In this document: positions 11,901-22,390 of the stretch, piece after piece | How positions within the stretch are numbered: the first letter of the stretch is position 1 | How the letters are laid out: each line of letters begins with the position of its first letter | DNA from: Symbiodinium natans | Lineage: Eukaryota; Sar; Dinophyceae; Suessiales; Symbiodiniaceae | Direction of reading: 5' to 3' | Assembly: GCA_905221605.1 (NCBI GenBank) | Contig: CAJNDS010000077.1 | Coordinates: 173,278-237,277 of the forward strand | Length of the DNA: 64,000 nt | Notes under the pieces: model-generated | Told to the model about the DNA's origin: nothing | Databases searched by the model: none | Seen by the model: only the letters and a program-made list of their open reading frames with translations | Program-made: the position numbers and the translations under genes

Positions 11901-12430
11901 TTTATGGCTTCAATTTACTTTCAAGGGCCGCGAATACCGAGCTCCTGAGCCCGAAGATTGAGTCCCGAGCTTGGACTCCCTCTATGTTGTGCTCCTGCGC
12001 GGTTTTTTTTTTGTTTTGGATAAAGCTCCCTCAGGGATTTTCTGTTGCAACAGTCCGCACAAGAAGGGAACAGGTTGGGTGGATTGACGTCAAGAAGGTA
12101 GTAGGATGGGAGAGGGCCATAAAACACGGTTCGGTCTTTTCTACACCCTGAAGCTCGATTCCATAGCAGAACTTCCAACACGAAAACGAATGGCTCTTGA
12201 AAGGCTTTCGGAGTTCACAGTTCAGGGCGTAAGGTGTTGCTTACCAAAAGTTCCGACAAGGCAGTGCTGCCGTGTCGAAGCGGTCAACTCGAGCAGCTTC
12301 GCTTGCGAGGCCGGCTGTCGGCTGTCGTGTGTTGAGACTGCTGGGCTTGCGTACGATGCTGACTGATTTGAAAGACGGCCTGCGCGATTTTGGCTCAGTA
12401 CAGGGCTCCCTCCGGGACCCTGAGGCAACA
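8985..12430. repeat. Segmental tandem triplication, 1,170-bp period
   Basis: The motif CAGGTTCAGTGGATTGA occurs at 9731 and 10901, and a diverged form at 12071, each 1,170 bases apart. The segment around TGGCCCCCAGCGCAATGCCG lies at about 9015, 10370 and 11540. Units contain telomere-like stretches, a GC-rich ~300-base core (e.g. 9880-10130) and a TATGGCTTCAATTTA block. The third unit is truncated and merges into the helicase gene at about 12430. A related segment reappears at 17400-17450, and a GAAGAAGCTGACGCCAGGTA piece at 10601, 11783 and 22488. Open frames in the core are conserved between copies but have no recognisable product. Confidence 0.9.
9318..9540 (+). pseudogene. Possible exon remnants (unrecognised)
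   Basis: After CGCAAG|G at 9317-9318 one frame reads YSLEQLCSALQMFASGC and stops at 9402. After TTGCAG at about 9435 another reads LAANYELQFF, then an in-frame TGA, then DEEKLTSFQIQPLGFW. The residue use looks coding and a TTGCAG acceptor is present, but the stop argues for decay. It lies just before the 1,170-bp repeat core. No homology recognised. Confidence 0.3.
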
Positions 12431-15400
12431 ATGCAAGTCCCGTACGAGATTCATGTGAACTCCAGCGCTGAGCCCGGTGGTTGCCAAGGGCTGATCTTCC
12501 GCTGGGCGCAGAATGATTCGAGAGGGAGTCGGTGTCTGCCTTTCTTGCTGCGCTTTGGCGGCGCCGGCCATCCTGCAGTGCGGCTGTACAGCCGTGACGC
12601 ACAGGGCGTTTACCGGTCTGCGTGCGCCGGCGGCACAGCAGAGGCGCAGCTGCTGCAGGCGCTTTTGCAGCGGCCGGAGATTCTGATGTCAGACTTGCCG
12701 GGTCCTGCGCTGCGTACACTCGCTGAAACGCTGCAACACTTCAACGCATACCTGCAAAGGAACGTGCCCTCGAAAGATGGCTTGAGAGCACGAGTTCGCG
12801 TCGCCGTTGAACAGACGCAGAGCTTGGAAAATCTGCTGCACTTCCCAGGATGTCTATTGCGCAGACAAGATTTCATGCCGTTGAGGATGCTGGAAGCTCG
12901 CCTGGAACAGGATCCGGACTCTACGATCATGCAGTGCATCGGGACCAATGCGGTGTCTTGGCTGGTCGAAGACGCTCAGTTGCCTCCGGTGCAACTCTAC
13001 GTCCAGGACCCACTCTGCCGGCGCGGCATAAACACTTTTTTTTTGTTCGGGCAGGTTCCTGTACATATTTTGTTTGCATGCTCCTGTGCGTCTGCATTGC
13101 TCATCTCTTCTTGTGTCTCTGCAGGACTTCAAGAGTACGAACAATTTCGGTGCCATCCTGTGTCACATGGGGCGAGTACTTCGTGACGTTGCATGTGCAT
13201 CCGTTCGTGCAGGACCGGTCGTGTCTGGCATGCAATGTGTCGCGGGGACGATTTCGCTGCTGCGAGCGTATCGACCACGGGAAGATCTTCCAGCCAGTTG
13301 TTGGAAGGGCCATTTGGTCTGGGTCTGTGAGCGGACGGTATTGCAGGAGCAACTGAGTCCAGCGCAGCGCAGGGCCACTCGCGACGGGTCCTTGAACATG
13401 TTCCACGCCATTTGGCGTCATGGCACCTGTCATGAAGTGGTGTCGTCGTCCGTCGACAACAGCAAATTCGAGCTGGCGCCCAGTCTCCCTTGTGGTGAAG
13501 ACGCTGAGGACGATGCTTGAGACCTTTTTTTTAAATATCTGCTTGGCGGATATTCTAAGTGTCGACGTGCGGTCAGCGCTGTTGCCTGTTGCAGCTGTAA
13601 GTTACACAAAGTCCATCGCATCATGCTCTGCCCCAGTCAGGACGGACCCGTGGACAAGCAGTTCGTAATGGTGGTGTTGGCAGACACGCAAGAACACTTT
13701 TGGGCGCCTGGGCAGCACAGCATGACGGCCGGTCAGATCATGTGTCTGCGTGGAGAGGCGACTCTGCGTGAAATGTTTCGACCAAGGCACGGAGGGTGCT
13801 GTCCAGGCTGTATCACGGTCAAGGGCTGCCGGGCCACGTCTTTCGTGGACTCTTGCATGAGGCTGAAAAACCCGTGTCACGGGGGCCAGACATAACTGTA
13901 TGTCACTTGAAGTGGCGTAATCCTGAAGCATATTTTTTTCTGGGTGACCGCCTTTTATGGGGCGCTTGCTGCAATGCGAGGCGGAAGTGACGCCGCCGCG
14001 CCATTTGCCTCCTGTCCTGGAGGGCATCACCGAGTTCCGGGACTGCACGCGTGGGATCCACCTGTACAACCTCACGGCAGCCCCAGGGACAGGAAAAACG
14101 GCCATGTTTCTGCGCATCTTGCCACGGCCTTACGCGCGGAGCGGTGTGTGCTGCTCAAGTTTTGCATGTATCGACCAAAAGAAGTCCTCTCTACTCCTCT
14201 GCGTATGTTTGTAACACAGGATAGGTTCAGAAGAATCGTTGAAGAATCTCCGAAACCAAAACAAGAGATTTGTTCGAGTCGTTGGGATTTGTGCAGCTTG
14301 GAAAAGCAGTTTGGAACTTCGAGCGAGGGTTGCCTCGAGCAAGCGAAACTAGCGTGATCTCGATGCTTCATCTTTTGTGCTTTTGCTAGCCTGCCAGGGT
14401 CAGAACTTGCGGCTCCCCCAGGGACTGCGACGGGGAAACCTGTGACGTGGGATAGGTTCAGAAGAGTCGTTGAAGGAAGAATCTCTGAAACCAAAACAAG
14501 AGATTTGTTCGAGTCGTCGGGATTTGTGCAGCTTGGAAAAACAGTTTGGAACTCCGATCCGGGGTTGCCACCAGCAAGCGAAACTAGCGTGATCTCACTG
14601 CTGCATCTTTTGTGCTTTTGTGAGCCAGCCGAGGTCGGAACTTGCGGCTCCCTCAGGGACTGCGAACGAGACTACGTCCGTGGAACACGGGGAAACATGT
14701 CAGCGCCCGTTGCATGTTTTAGTCACGCCTACGAAAGCTCTGCGTGATGCTGTGATATCCAGAGCCAAGTCCGCCGGCATCCAGGTCTTGCCTCTGGGAA
14801 TGGGAATCGACGGCACGGACTCGCTGGCGGAACAATTCTTCAGTGTGCTGGAGGAGACGGGCGGCGAAGTGCGAGATCGCATAACGCAACTTGAAGCACG
14901 GCTGAAAGCATTGAACTGGCGTCGGCACCCTCTGCACACGTTTTTGGAGCTGTTGTGTGAGCATGTTGCTCTCACCTTCCAGCTCTACCACCAAGATGGC
15001 CAAGGAACTGTCGAACAAATGCTGGGCGAGACTTGCGTTGCCGTGGGCACGCACGCTTTCTGGCTTAAGAATATGTCTGGCGTGCGCACGACGGCAAGTC
15101 GCTGTCTGCGCGACCGCTCCACTGGCGTGGTCCTCGTGGACGAAGCCGACATGTTGTCGCTGAGCCAGCTCGTGGGCGTGTTGTCTTCTGGCACGGAGAT
15201 GATCGCTGCATGGGACCCGGGCCAGCAATTGCAGCCGTTGGACATGAGACATCGAGTCGCGCCAGGCGAACGGTGGCATGCCGACAGCGACGCGCGTGAG
15301 CCCAGTGCTATTCAGCTGCTCCAAGACCTCGCTGGTTTAAACAAAGCCAGCCACGTCGTTCGACTCCTTGAAACTCGTCGATTCGGGGACGTTGTGTGCC

Positions 15401-16738
15401 GTTTGCTGTCACAGATCAGCTTGGCCTACAGCGGCCTGCACTCCCACAGGGATGCACCCGACACGACACTCGTGCTTTGGAGGGTTTCTGGCCATGGAGA
15501 CAGTGGCTTTGAGGCGTTCCGGAACGCTTCCGGGGCTGTAGCAAACGTAACCTTTTTCTGCATGTGCGCGAACTTGGTGAAGCGTTTGAGCAGGAATCAT
15601 GGCTGCGTCTTGGTGGTGGTGTGGTACGCCGTCCTGCGCCAGGCGTTAAACCATTTTTTGCGCTTCGCTGGTGTCGATCCCGCGCACTTCAGCATCCGCA
15701 CGGCGCGGCAGGCCAAAGGAGAAGAATGCGCCGCCTGCGTGGTCTTGGCCTGTCGGCGTTTCAGCTGGCCGGACTTTGCTGGATCGCTCAGTGACGCTGG
15801 CAAGCTGGCAGTGGCAGTTTCACGCGGCCGCGTGGAAACGCACATCCTTCTGGATGCGGCTTGCCAGTGGGCCAATGTCAGCATGTGGGAGAATATGTGG
15901 CGCTTCCCAGCCACGTCTGTCGTTGACTTGACACCTGAGGACGAGAACGAAGAGGAGATCGACCTGTTCCGATTCTGGATGACAGCCACATGGGGCGATG
16001 AGTGCAGTTGCAGTGACTCTGAGGAGGCTGCGGACGATGACCAGGCTAGCACATGTGCCAGTTTTTTTGCATCGGCCTCAGCTGTTTCCAGGCATCTTCC
16101 CGATCAGCTCCCCGATCGTCAGATTCGCTCCAGCCAACCTCCCATGTATGCTGTGCCAGAGGACACTGACCTTCGAGAGATTTGGCCAAGGTGGCGGGCT
16201 TTCCTGGTGCCCTGCATTACCGTCGTTGCTGGCTACAAGGACAAAGAACCGGAAACAAACGCAGATGGCGCGGAAGCCGATGTGGAGGCTTTGCTGTCCT
16301 TGAAGTTCCTGGAGTGGCACACAGTGCCAGACCACCAACTCACGGCCCCAGGAGCCCTGCTTTTTCAGGTGAAAGGGCAGCTCCGTGACGAAGCAGCGTT
16401 TTGGGAGCTGAGAATTTCACGGCATAAGGCAGAGACCCAGACGGTCGCTGGCGTGAACTTCTTCTCGCAGAGGCGCCTTGCCGGCGTCAGCACTCAGTTA
16501 AGCATGAAGTTTTCGTTTTCTTGTCATATACTTCGCGCCAAATGCCAGGTGCCGCTCCTGGCGCCCGGAGTGGCAGCTCTGCAGCGAGGGCAAGGTCCGC
16601 GCTTTGGCCTACTGGGGCATGGGCACGCGTGGCCAGCACCCGTGGCTCTGGTCCATGGTGGTTACGGTCAAGTCCTTGGAGCTCGCCCGCGCTGTGTTGC
16701 GCGTGGCCGATGTGCCTCTGACGAAGATCCTCGGCTGA
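12431..16738 (+). CDS. Superfamily 1 (UPF1-like) helicase with an N-terminal extension
   Basis: A nucleic-acid helicase fold built from about seven exons: 12431-13006, 13125-13508, 13641-~13735, ~13786-13924, 13981-14143, 14657-16472 and 16549-16738 (TGA). Donors are GA, GA, unresolved, GA, GT and GC; acceptors are AG|G. The N-terminal ~380 residues are unrecognised. Exon 5 carries Walker A (AAPGTGKT). The large exon carries motif Ia (HVLVTPTKALRD), Walker B (VVLVDEADML), a motif III-like AAWDPGQQLQPLD, and motif V/VI-like RTARQAKGEE and LAVAVSRGR. An acidic linker and a C-terminal module (LAYWGMGTRGQ) follow. If the last intron is not spliced the frame runs on to 16884. The start at ATG 12431 is a guess; the upstream frame enters the 1,170-bp repeat. 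A frameshift is the alternative to the unresolved third intron. The family includes RNA and DNA helicases; the substrate is unknown. Confidence 0.75.
14221..14656. repeat. ~220-bp tandem duplication inside a helicase intron
   Basis: GATAGGTTCAGAAGA begins at about 14220 and again at 14450. Both copies run through GTTTGGAACT and CATCTTTTGTGCTTTTG to a GGCTCCC..CAG|GGACTGCGA acceptor. The duplication therefore copied the intron 3' end and the first bases of the next exon. Only the second acceptor (14656) leads into the long helicase exon in frame. Confidence 0.8.
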
Positions 16739-17069
16739 TTTTTGTCGGACACGTTTCGGTTTGTGCTGCAACAAGTCGTGCCTCAGTGCTCGAAAGGAGC
16801 GTTCACCCGTGGTACTCGATGCTGAGGATCGCCGGGGACGTCCCTGCCGAGCTCTTCGACACGACCGAACCCGACGCCGAGTGAGCGTACGATGGTAGAT
16901 CAGCAAATGCTGATGTCTACTCCAGTTGCCGCAGCAGTCCAGTCCAGTATCCGCAGTACACTGAACGTTTTTATGCGACGTCATTCAAGACATGAATAGC
17001 ATTAGGTGCAGGAACAACATAGTGTAGAGAGTGCAACACACAAACTCTCGGAGCTGCGCACGAACGCAT

Positions 17070-17453
17070 GCATGCATGGCTCCTGTGGCAAAACAGAGTA
17101 TGCAAGCCCGTCATTTCTGGCGTGTAAGACTTCGTTTAAGGACCTGGGTTTGTTTCGGGGCGCGGTAAGGCCGGAACTCGAGCCCTGACCCTCCTAACCC
17201 CTCGCTCGGGGTGTGCGCAGGTGCCGCAGATGCTTCGGCGCTGCGCGGAGCGCTGGGACTTCCTGTACGTGTGTCTGGGCGTTTAGGCCTTGGGCGTGGG
17301 ACTGGGGTTGGTGCGTGCCGATCGTGCATGCGCACAGAACCGAGTATACTGGGATTGCACCTCTCCCAAAGTCTTTTTGTTGCTACAATCCGCAAAAGAA
17401 AGGGACTGGTTCAGTGGATTTACTTCGACAAGGTTTTGGGATGGGAGAGGGGA

Positions 17454-17510
<57 letters not shown>

Positions 17511-18332
17511 AGAGAGAGAGAGAGAGAGAGAGCGCGTCAGGAGAGAGAAAAAACAAAACTCCGACGCCGGAAAGCAGAAGAGCGGTGTGTACTGAAGCCC
17601 AGGCGACCTTAAACCCACCCATGTAGCCCCCGACCTCGAACGCTGATGCTAGCCGTGCGCTCACAGCCCGAAGCCACGGAAGGCCGGGAGGATGGCCAGT
17701 GGCTGCCGGACAACGCAGCGGGCGTCACCTGGTGGCGACAGATCGGGTTTTCGGGATTCGACTTTGGTGAACTGGGCTTTAGGGTTAGGGACTTTCGGGA
17801 TTTGGGGTGGCGGGTCATAAGTTATGGTAGGGTTTTAGATGGTTTTAGCCTCAGGAGGTAAGCCCTGCACCCCCAAAGGATGTGAGGCGGCTCCAAAAGG
17901 GACCACAGTAGAACAGTGCTACAAGTCTGGCAGCATGAATGCATGACAGTCGACGGGTAACAGTAAAAGCCCAAATGCCAGAAGCGACGACGTAAGACGA
18001 GACGTCGACGGCTGCTGTCACCTTGTTGCTTGATTGCCGCGCGCGCTTGGACTTCGCACGTTTGCCCAGTGCCTGCATGATCGTGCGCTAGCCATCTGCG
18101 TCTTCAGGTGCTCGGACATGCTGAGGTGGCTCCCAAAGGGACTGCGGTAGAACAGCGCAGGAAGTCAGGCAGCATCAGTACCGGTACTGCAGTAGACCAA
18201 AAACAAAACTCTTCACGTAAACCGCTCACATGTGTCAAGCAACCACGCCCGCCGTGACATTCCATTTAGTCGCATGGGACCCGTACTGCCGTCGAAGTCT
18301 CGCTGCTCTGTAGAAAAAAACGGTCGCGGGCC
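17070..18332. repeat. Duplicated 5' block, copy 1 (upstream of the ankyrin gene)
   Basis: This block matches 19395-20445. Shared landmarks are GGCTCCTGTGGCAAAACAGA (17078 and 19399), CTCGCTCGGGGTGTGCGCAG (about 17200 and 19630), the internally repeated GGCTCC-AAAGGGACC element (17887 and 18126; 20003 and 20269), the palindrome AGTACCGGTACT (18178 and 20320) and ACGCCCGCCGTGACATT just before each ATG. Copy 1 carries an extra GA microsatellite (17443-17532). The block ends immediately before the start codon of an intronless gene in each case, so it may supply promoter or 5' UTR; that role is inference. Confidence 0.85.
17443..17534. repeat. (GA)n microsatellite
   Basis: An almost pure GA/GGAGAG tract of about 90 bases sits in copy 1 of the duplicated block and is absent from copy 2. 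Long Arg-Glu frames across it are artefacts. Confidence 0.95.
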
Positions 18333-19007
18333 ATGGCCAGCGCTGGGCAAGCTGCTGTCCTAGGACAGCATGCAAATGAACAGGCGCAGACAGTGCTGGT
18401 GATGAACCCATTGACAGGAGACCTTCTGTGTCAAATCCGAGTCGATCAGAACTTGCTCGAAGCACGATCGTTGAGGAAGATTTTGAGAGAGGACGCCAAC
18501 TTGAGAGGGACGTTCTTTCAGCTTCAGCAGAAGGGGCGCTGCTTGGATCTCGACGCAGTCGTGGATGCGTCCACCGCTGTTTACTTAGTCAAGTGCACGC
18601 TTTCCGAGACCAAGTTCGAACAGATCAACGCGCTCGCGTGGCATAACGAGGATGAGGAGCTGGCAGATGCGCTGCTAGAGTGCCCACGAGGTGATCGCAG
18701 GTTCGACTATCTCCTCTTTTGTGCGCTTCGTTGGCAGCATACCGGCCGGGCTGAGCATGTCGGTTCTTATGTGAACGTTGTCCGGGTCCTTCTGGAGTCA
18801 AATGTTTCCATAGACCAGGTCGACAACAGGACAGGATTCACCGCGCTCATGATGGCATGCAACTACAACTTCCCCGAGTTCGTCCGCCTGTTGCTTGAAG
18901 CCGGCGCAGACAGAGAAAGGGTAGCTGGCGATGGCAAGACAACAGCTCGCACGCTGGCAGCGCAGCACAGTGACAGGGCGATCCTGCACCTCCTGGGCAA
19001 TGCCTGA
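18333..19007 (+). CDS. Ubiquitin-fold-like plus ankyrin-repeat protein, 224 aa
   Basis: A single uninterrupted reading frame from ATG 18333 to TGA. Residues ~20-90 (TVLVMNPLTGDLLCQIRVDQ to a CLDLD...VYLVKCTLS end) have the pattern of a beta-grasp, ubiquitin-like module that I recall preceding ankyrin repeats in many Symbiodiniaceae proteins (from memory, unverified). Residues ~135-224 contain ankyrin repeats: VNVVRVLLESNVSIDQ, TGFTALMMACNYNFPEF, VRLLLEAGADRE and a weak last repeat. A protein-protein interaction role is expected; the partner is unknown. It has no intron, unlike most neighbours, and sits directly after copy 1 of the duplicated block, so it may have arisen by retroposition. No spliced-leader remnant is clear at its 5' end. 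Confidence 0.8.
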   Translation: MASAGQAAVLGQHANEQAQTVLVMNPLTGDLLCQIRVDQNLLEARSLRKILREDANLRGTFFQLQQKGRCLDLDAVVDASTAVYLVKCTLSETKFEQINALAWHNEDEELADALLECPRGDRRFDYLLFCALRWQHTGRAEHVGSYVNVVRVLLESNVSIDQVDNRTGFTALMMACNYNFPEFVRLLLEAGADRERVAGDGKTTARTLAAQHSDRAILHLLGNA

Positions 19008-19394
19008 ACTTCTGCTCCAGGCAAATATAGAATGCCGTGTTTCGCCCCGAATCCATAGCAGGCATGTAGAATCACGGGCGCAGGCTAGTGGCCGTCCTCC
19101 AGTGCTGCCCTAAACCCTCAACCTTGAACCCTGAGCCCTAAGCAGCTCACGTGTTCCTCGCGGGCCAAAGGTGAGGTGACCTCGGCGCCGTTCAACAAGT
19201 TCAGGCAGCTGACCTTTGTGAGTCTTGCGAGGCGATGCTGGGCAGTTCAAGGATGTCCGGGGTTCACGGTTCAGGGGCGGCCTTCGGCGGTTGCTTACAT
19301 GCTTTGTGCTTGTGCCCCTTTTCAAGTCTGTGTAAAGCTGACCAGCAGCTGGGACGAAGGGGGTAAACTTCCAGGCAAACCTTCCTCCTCACCA

Positions 19395-20445
19395 CGCATG
19401 GCTCCTGTGGCAAAACAGAGTATGCAAGCCCGTCATTTCTGGCGCGTAAGACTTTGTTTGAGCAGGGCCTCGAAGTCCTTCTGGGCGCGGTGTCATCATG
19501 ATGCATGTGGTCGCATCACAACAGAATCACGGCTGGGCACGTATCGGTCGAGTACATTGTCCAGGGCGCTTCTGACGTCTGTTTCGGGGTCCGGTAAGGC
19601 CGTAACTCGAAGCCTGACCCCCCAAGCCCTCGCTCGGGGTGTGCGCAGGTGCCGCAGATGATTCGGCGCTGCGCGGGGCGTTGGGACTTCCTGCACGTGT
19701 GTCTGGGCGTTTAGGGATTGGGCGTGGGACTGGGGTTTGTGCGTGAGAGTTGAGGTGCCCGGCGGCGGCGCTTTGTCCACGTCCTGAGCTGCAGAGCCGA
19801 TTGCTATGCGAGAGATCCCCGCCGTAGCACGTCGGTTCGACAGACCGGGTTTGCGGGATTTGACTTCGGCGAACTTGGCTTCGGGGTGGGGGATTTCGGG
19901 ATTGGGGGTGGCGGGTCATAAGTTTATGGTCCAGCGTTTAGGGTTTTAGATGGTCTTAGCAGGAGGTCAGCCCTGCGCCCGAAATCCAAAGGTGATGTGA
20001 GGCGGCTCCCAAAGGGACCGCGGTAGAACAGCAGTACAAGTCTGGCAGCATGAATGCATGACTGTCGACGAGTAACAGCAAAAGCGCAGATGCCACAAGC
20101 GACGACTTAAGACGAGACGTCGACGGCTGCTGTCACCTTGTTGCTTGGTTGCTTGTGCTTCTTGACGCATGCACGCGCAGCAGTACCTATCTGGATTTCG
20201 CACGTTTGCCCAGTGCTTGCATGATCGTGCGCTAGCCATCTGCGTTTTCAAGTGCTCGGACGTGTTCAGGCGGCTCCCAAAGGGACCGCGGTAGAAAAGC
20301 ACAGGAAGTCAGGCAGCATGAGTACCGGTACTGCAGTAGCCCAAAATCAAAATTCTTCACATGAACCGCGCATATGTGTCAAGCAAGCACGCCCGCCGTG
20401 ACATTGCATTGAGTCGCACAGGACCCGAATTCCCGGCCCGAAAAC
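19395..20445. repeat. Duplicated 5' block, copy 2 (upstream of the gene at 20446)
   Basis: Second copy of the block at 17070-18332, in the same orientation and without the GA tract. It contains both internal GGCTCCCAAAGGGACCG elements (20003 and 20269) and the AGTACCGGTACT palindrome, and ends at the ATG of the next intronless gene. Confidence 0.85.
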
Positions 20446-21213
20446 ATGACCTCGCAGCTGGACACGCCTGTGACGCTGCAGGCATTCGATGAGTCGCCGT
20501 GGCCCGCAGTCTGGGCCGTGGCCGGGCGCCGCATACTGCGCTGTCTGGTGAAGCATCATGTGGTCCTGCTGCCCATGGAGAGCGCAGGGCGTCGCGACTT
20601 GCGCGTGGCGCAAATCCTGGAAGGCTTGCGCGAGGTCAACGGCTCGGACTGGTGGCTGCGTTCTTACGAGTTCCTTGAAGAAGAGGGGGGTCTGCTTGCT
20701 CGCGCAGTGGAGTGCCATTGCGTTTTGCCGGACGTGCGTACTCTCGATGCACTGTTCCTGGCAGGCGCCTGGCGGAGCGGGCCTGCGTGGGCGCGGGGCT
20801 GGTGCTGGCTCCCATGGCCGACACCCATGGATGCCGCTCGCGTTGTGTACAGCAGCGAGACGTACGAGCGCGCTCTGATATACATCGCGGCCCCCTTCTG
20901 GCCGGCGTTTCGACAAGTGACGGCGCGACGCACAGCGTTGTCGGCATGTCGTGGGCAGGTGACTTCAACAAGGGCGCCGACGATGCCGTCCTCGGACGCG
21001 GGGGCCATGCCAGAGGAGGAGGTAGACCCGGAGCAGATTATGGGTTGGGAAGTGCTCAGCACCGAGTATGCGGAGCAGCCACCGGACAGCGTGCTGGAAG
21101 AAGTACCGGATCTGTACCTCCATGACTACTTGGACTTGCGCGAGTTCCAGGAAACCCTGACCGTTCCTTGGGTCCGTCGCCAGGGCATGCCAGAGCGATC
21201 CTGCTTCCTTTGA
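20446..21213 (+). CDS. Intronless hypothetical protein, 255 aa
   Basis: One open frame from ATG 20446 to TGA 21211-21213, directly after copy 2 of the duplicated block. Residue composition is protein-like: a Trp-rich N-terminal half (ESPWPAVWAVAGRRIL, NGSDWWLRSYEFLEEEGG, RGWCWLPWPTPM) and an acidic C-terminal third (MPEEEVDPEQIMGWEVLS, DLYLHDYLDLREFQETL). No signal peptide or membrane segment stands out, and I recognise no family. The helicase N-terminus and this protein share a general Arg/Leu/Trp character but no alignable motif. The stop codon lies inside the first copy of a short direct repeat (21198-21310). Confidence 0.7.
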   Translation: MTSQLDTPVTLQAFDESPWPAVWAVAGRRILRCLVKHHVVLLPMESAGRRDLRVAQILEGLREVNGSDWWLRSYEFLEEEGGLLARAVECHCVLPDVRTLDALFLAGAWRSGPAWARGWCWLPWPTPMDAARVVYSSETYERALIYIAAPFWPAFRQVTARRTALSACRGQVTSTRAPTMPSSDAGAMPEEEVDPEQIMGWEVLSTEYAEQPPDSVLEEVPDLYLHDYLDLREFQETLTVPWVRRQGMPERSCFL

Positions 21214-21600
21214 CAAGGATCCTTGGAGGTCATCAGAGCCAGGCTACCGTCACCGCAGTTACAGACAGCGCCGACGCTTGTACACTGCTGGGGCGCAGCC
21301 TGGCACAGTTTTGTCTTTCAGAACATGTGCATACGTCCTAACATGGCAGTACGAAGGGCTGAGACTTCAGGCCTAGAACTCCAGATCAAATGCCGAAGGT
21401 CCCGTCGACAGTCTAGCTGAAGGCCTAAGCAATCAGAACGTGGGCCGAAAACTCTGGTCTGAAGCCATCATGCCCAGGGTCTTGCTTCCTTTGACAAGGA
21501 TCCTTGGAGATCGTTAGAGCCAGGCAACCGTCCTCGCAGTTACAGACAGCGCCGACGCTGGTACACTGCTTGGACGCAGCCCGGTCCAGTTTGGTTTTTG
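21198..21600. repeat. Direct repeat pair, ~280-bp spacing, over a gene 3' end
   Basis: TTCCTTTGACAAGGATCCTT at about 21203 recurs at about 21486. Homology continues for ~105 bases through ACAGACAGCGCCGACGCT. The first copy includes the TGA of the 20446 gene, so the gene's last bases and 3' flank were duplicated downstream. Confidence 0.85.
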
Positions 21601-21972
21601 TTGAGCCGGCAGGGGACTGTGAAGAATGAAAAAGGGGAGCGAGGTTTGCTGGTGCACTTGATTCAGCTTTCCATTCTGACATCCTATCTGCTTTGACAGG
21701 GTGATCGCATGGAGCACGATATTGTCGGGCAAAACCCAAGGCATGCTCATGGCAGTTCTTTATCCGAATAGGACGAGCCCTCTTTCCGTTAGCCGCTTTG
21801 AGAGGGGGACGTCCTGTCCTCGACGCCGTTGGCTTGCAGAGGCTCCCCCAGGGACCATTGTCGAGTCCTGAAGACTGTTTCGTTCTTGCTTTCTTTCTTT
21901 CCCACCACAGAGCCGCTGCTGCTGTCGTCTGGCGCCGTGGTCCGCGCCTCCACGTCGATATAAACCAAACTC

Positions 21973-22390
21973 TTTAAAGCCAAGCCCCTGCTGGGCTTGG
22001 GGAGTTCCCCTCAAACCCCAGCATTTAGGCCCGCGTGTGGGACGACCTGCGCGGACTGGCTCATCGGCCATGAGGCAGGGCACGGGAGAGGCTGAGAGTA
22101 CTCAGGCTGGGAAGCTTGAAGCAGCACATCCACAAAAGCCCTGAACCCTAAATCCTCAACCCCCTCAGCTCTCAACCCTAAACCCTAAGCCCTAAACCCT
22201 ATATAACACCTTACACCCCCAAGCCCCTGTAACCTGAAGTTCTTCCAAGCTATAGAAGAGGAACCCCTCGAAACGCCCACAAAATCGTTTATTCATATTT
22301 CTGTGGGGATCTTCTAATGTCTCCTTTAAAGGACGATGTGGAAAAGCTCTGTTGCCCATTGAATCTTTCGAGTGCGGAATGGCCCAAGTT
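21973..22390. repeat. Dispersed block, copy 2, with internal inversion
   Basis: The segment 21973-22170 is collinear with 577-770 (CTGGGCTTGGGGAGTTCCCC, CTCATCGGCCATGAGGCAGG, AGCAGCACATCCACAAAAGC). The segment 22195-22345 is the reverse complement of 790-945. The right flank CTGTTGCCCATTGAATCTTT is again collinear with 947-980. The inverted part is bordered by CCCTAAACCCTATATAACAC and GTGGAAAAGCT. Confidence 0.9.

Noticed and set aside
12387-12397. Possible relict dinoflagellate spliced leader (ATTTTGGCTCA) before the helicase gene
   Set aside because: Only about 11 contiguous bases match the spliced leader as I remember it, and the preceding bases match at about chance. A similar TTTTGGCTGAAG at 10842-10856 is equally unconvincing. 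Too short to claim without a search.
9736-12719. Conserved ~100-codon minus-strand frames shared by the 1,170-bp units
   Set aside because: Their conservation is explained by recent duplication of the DNA; alternative frames are equally conserved and no protein family is visible.
16473-16884. Continuous helicase frame to 16884 as the sole C-terminus
   Set aside because: After 16500 this frame becomes Gly/Ala/Pro/Arg-rich and low in coding character, whereas splicing 16473-16548 gives a more protein-like end; kept only as an alternative.
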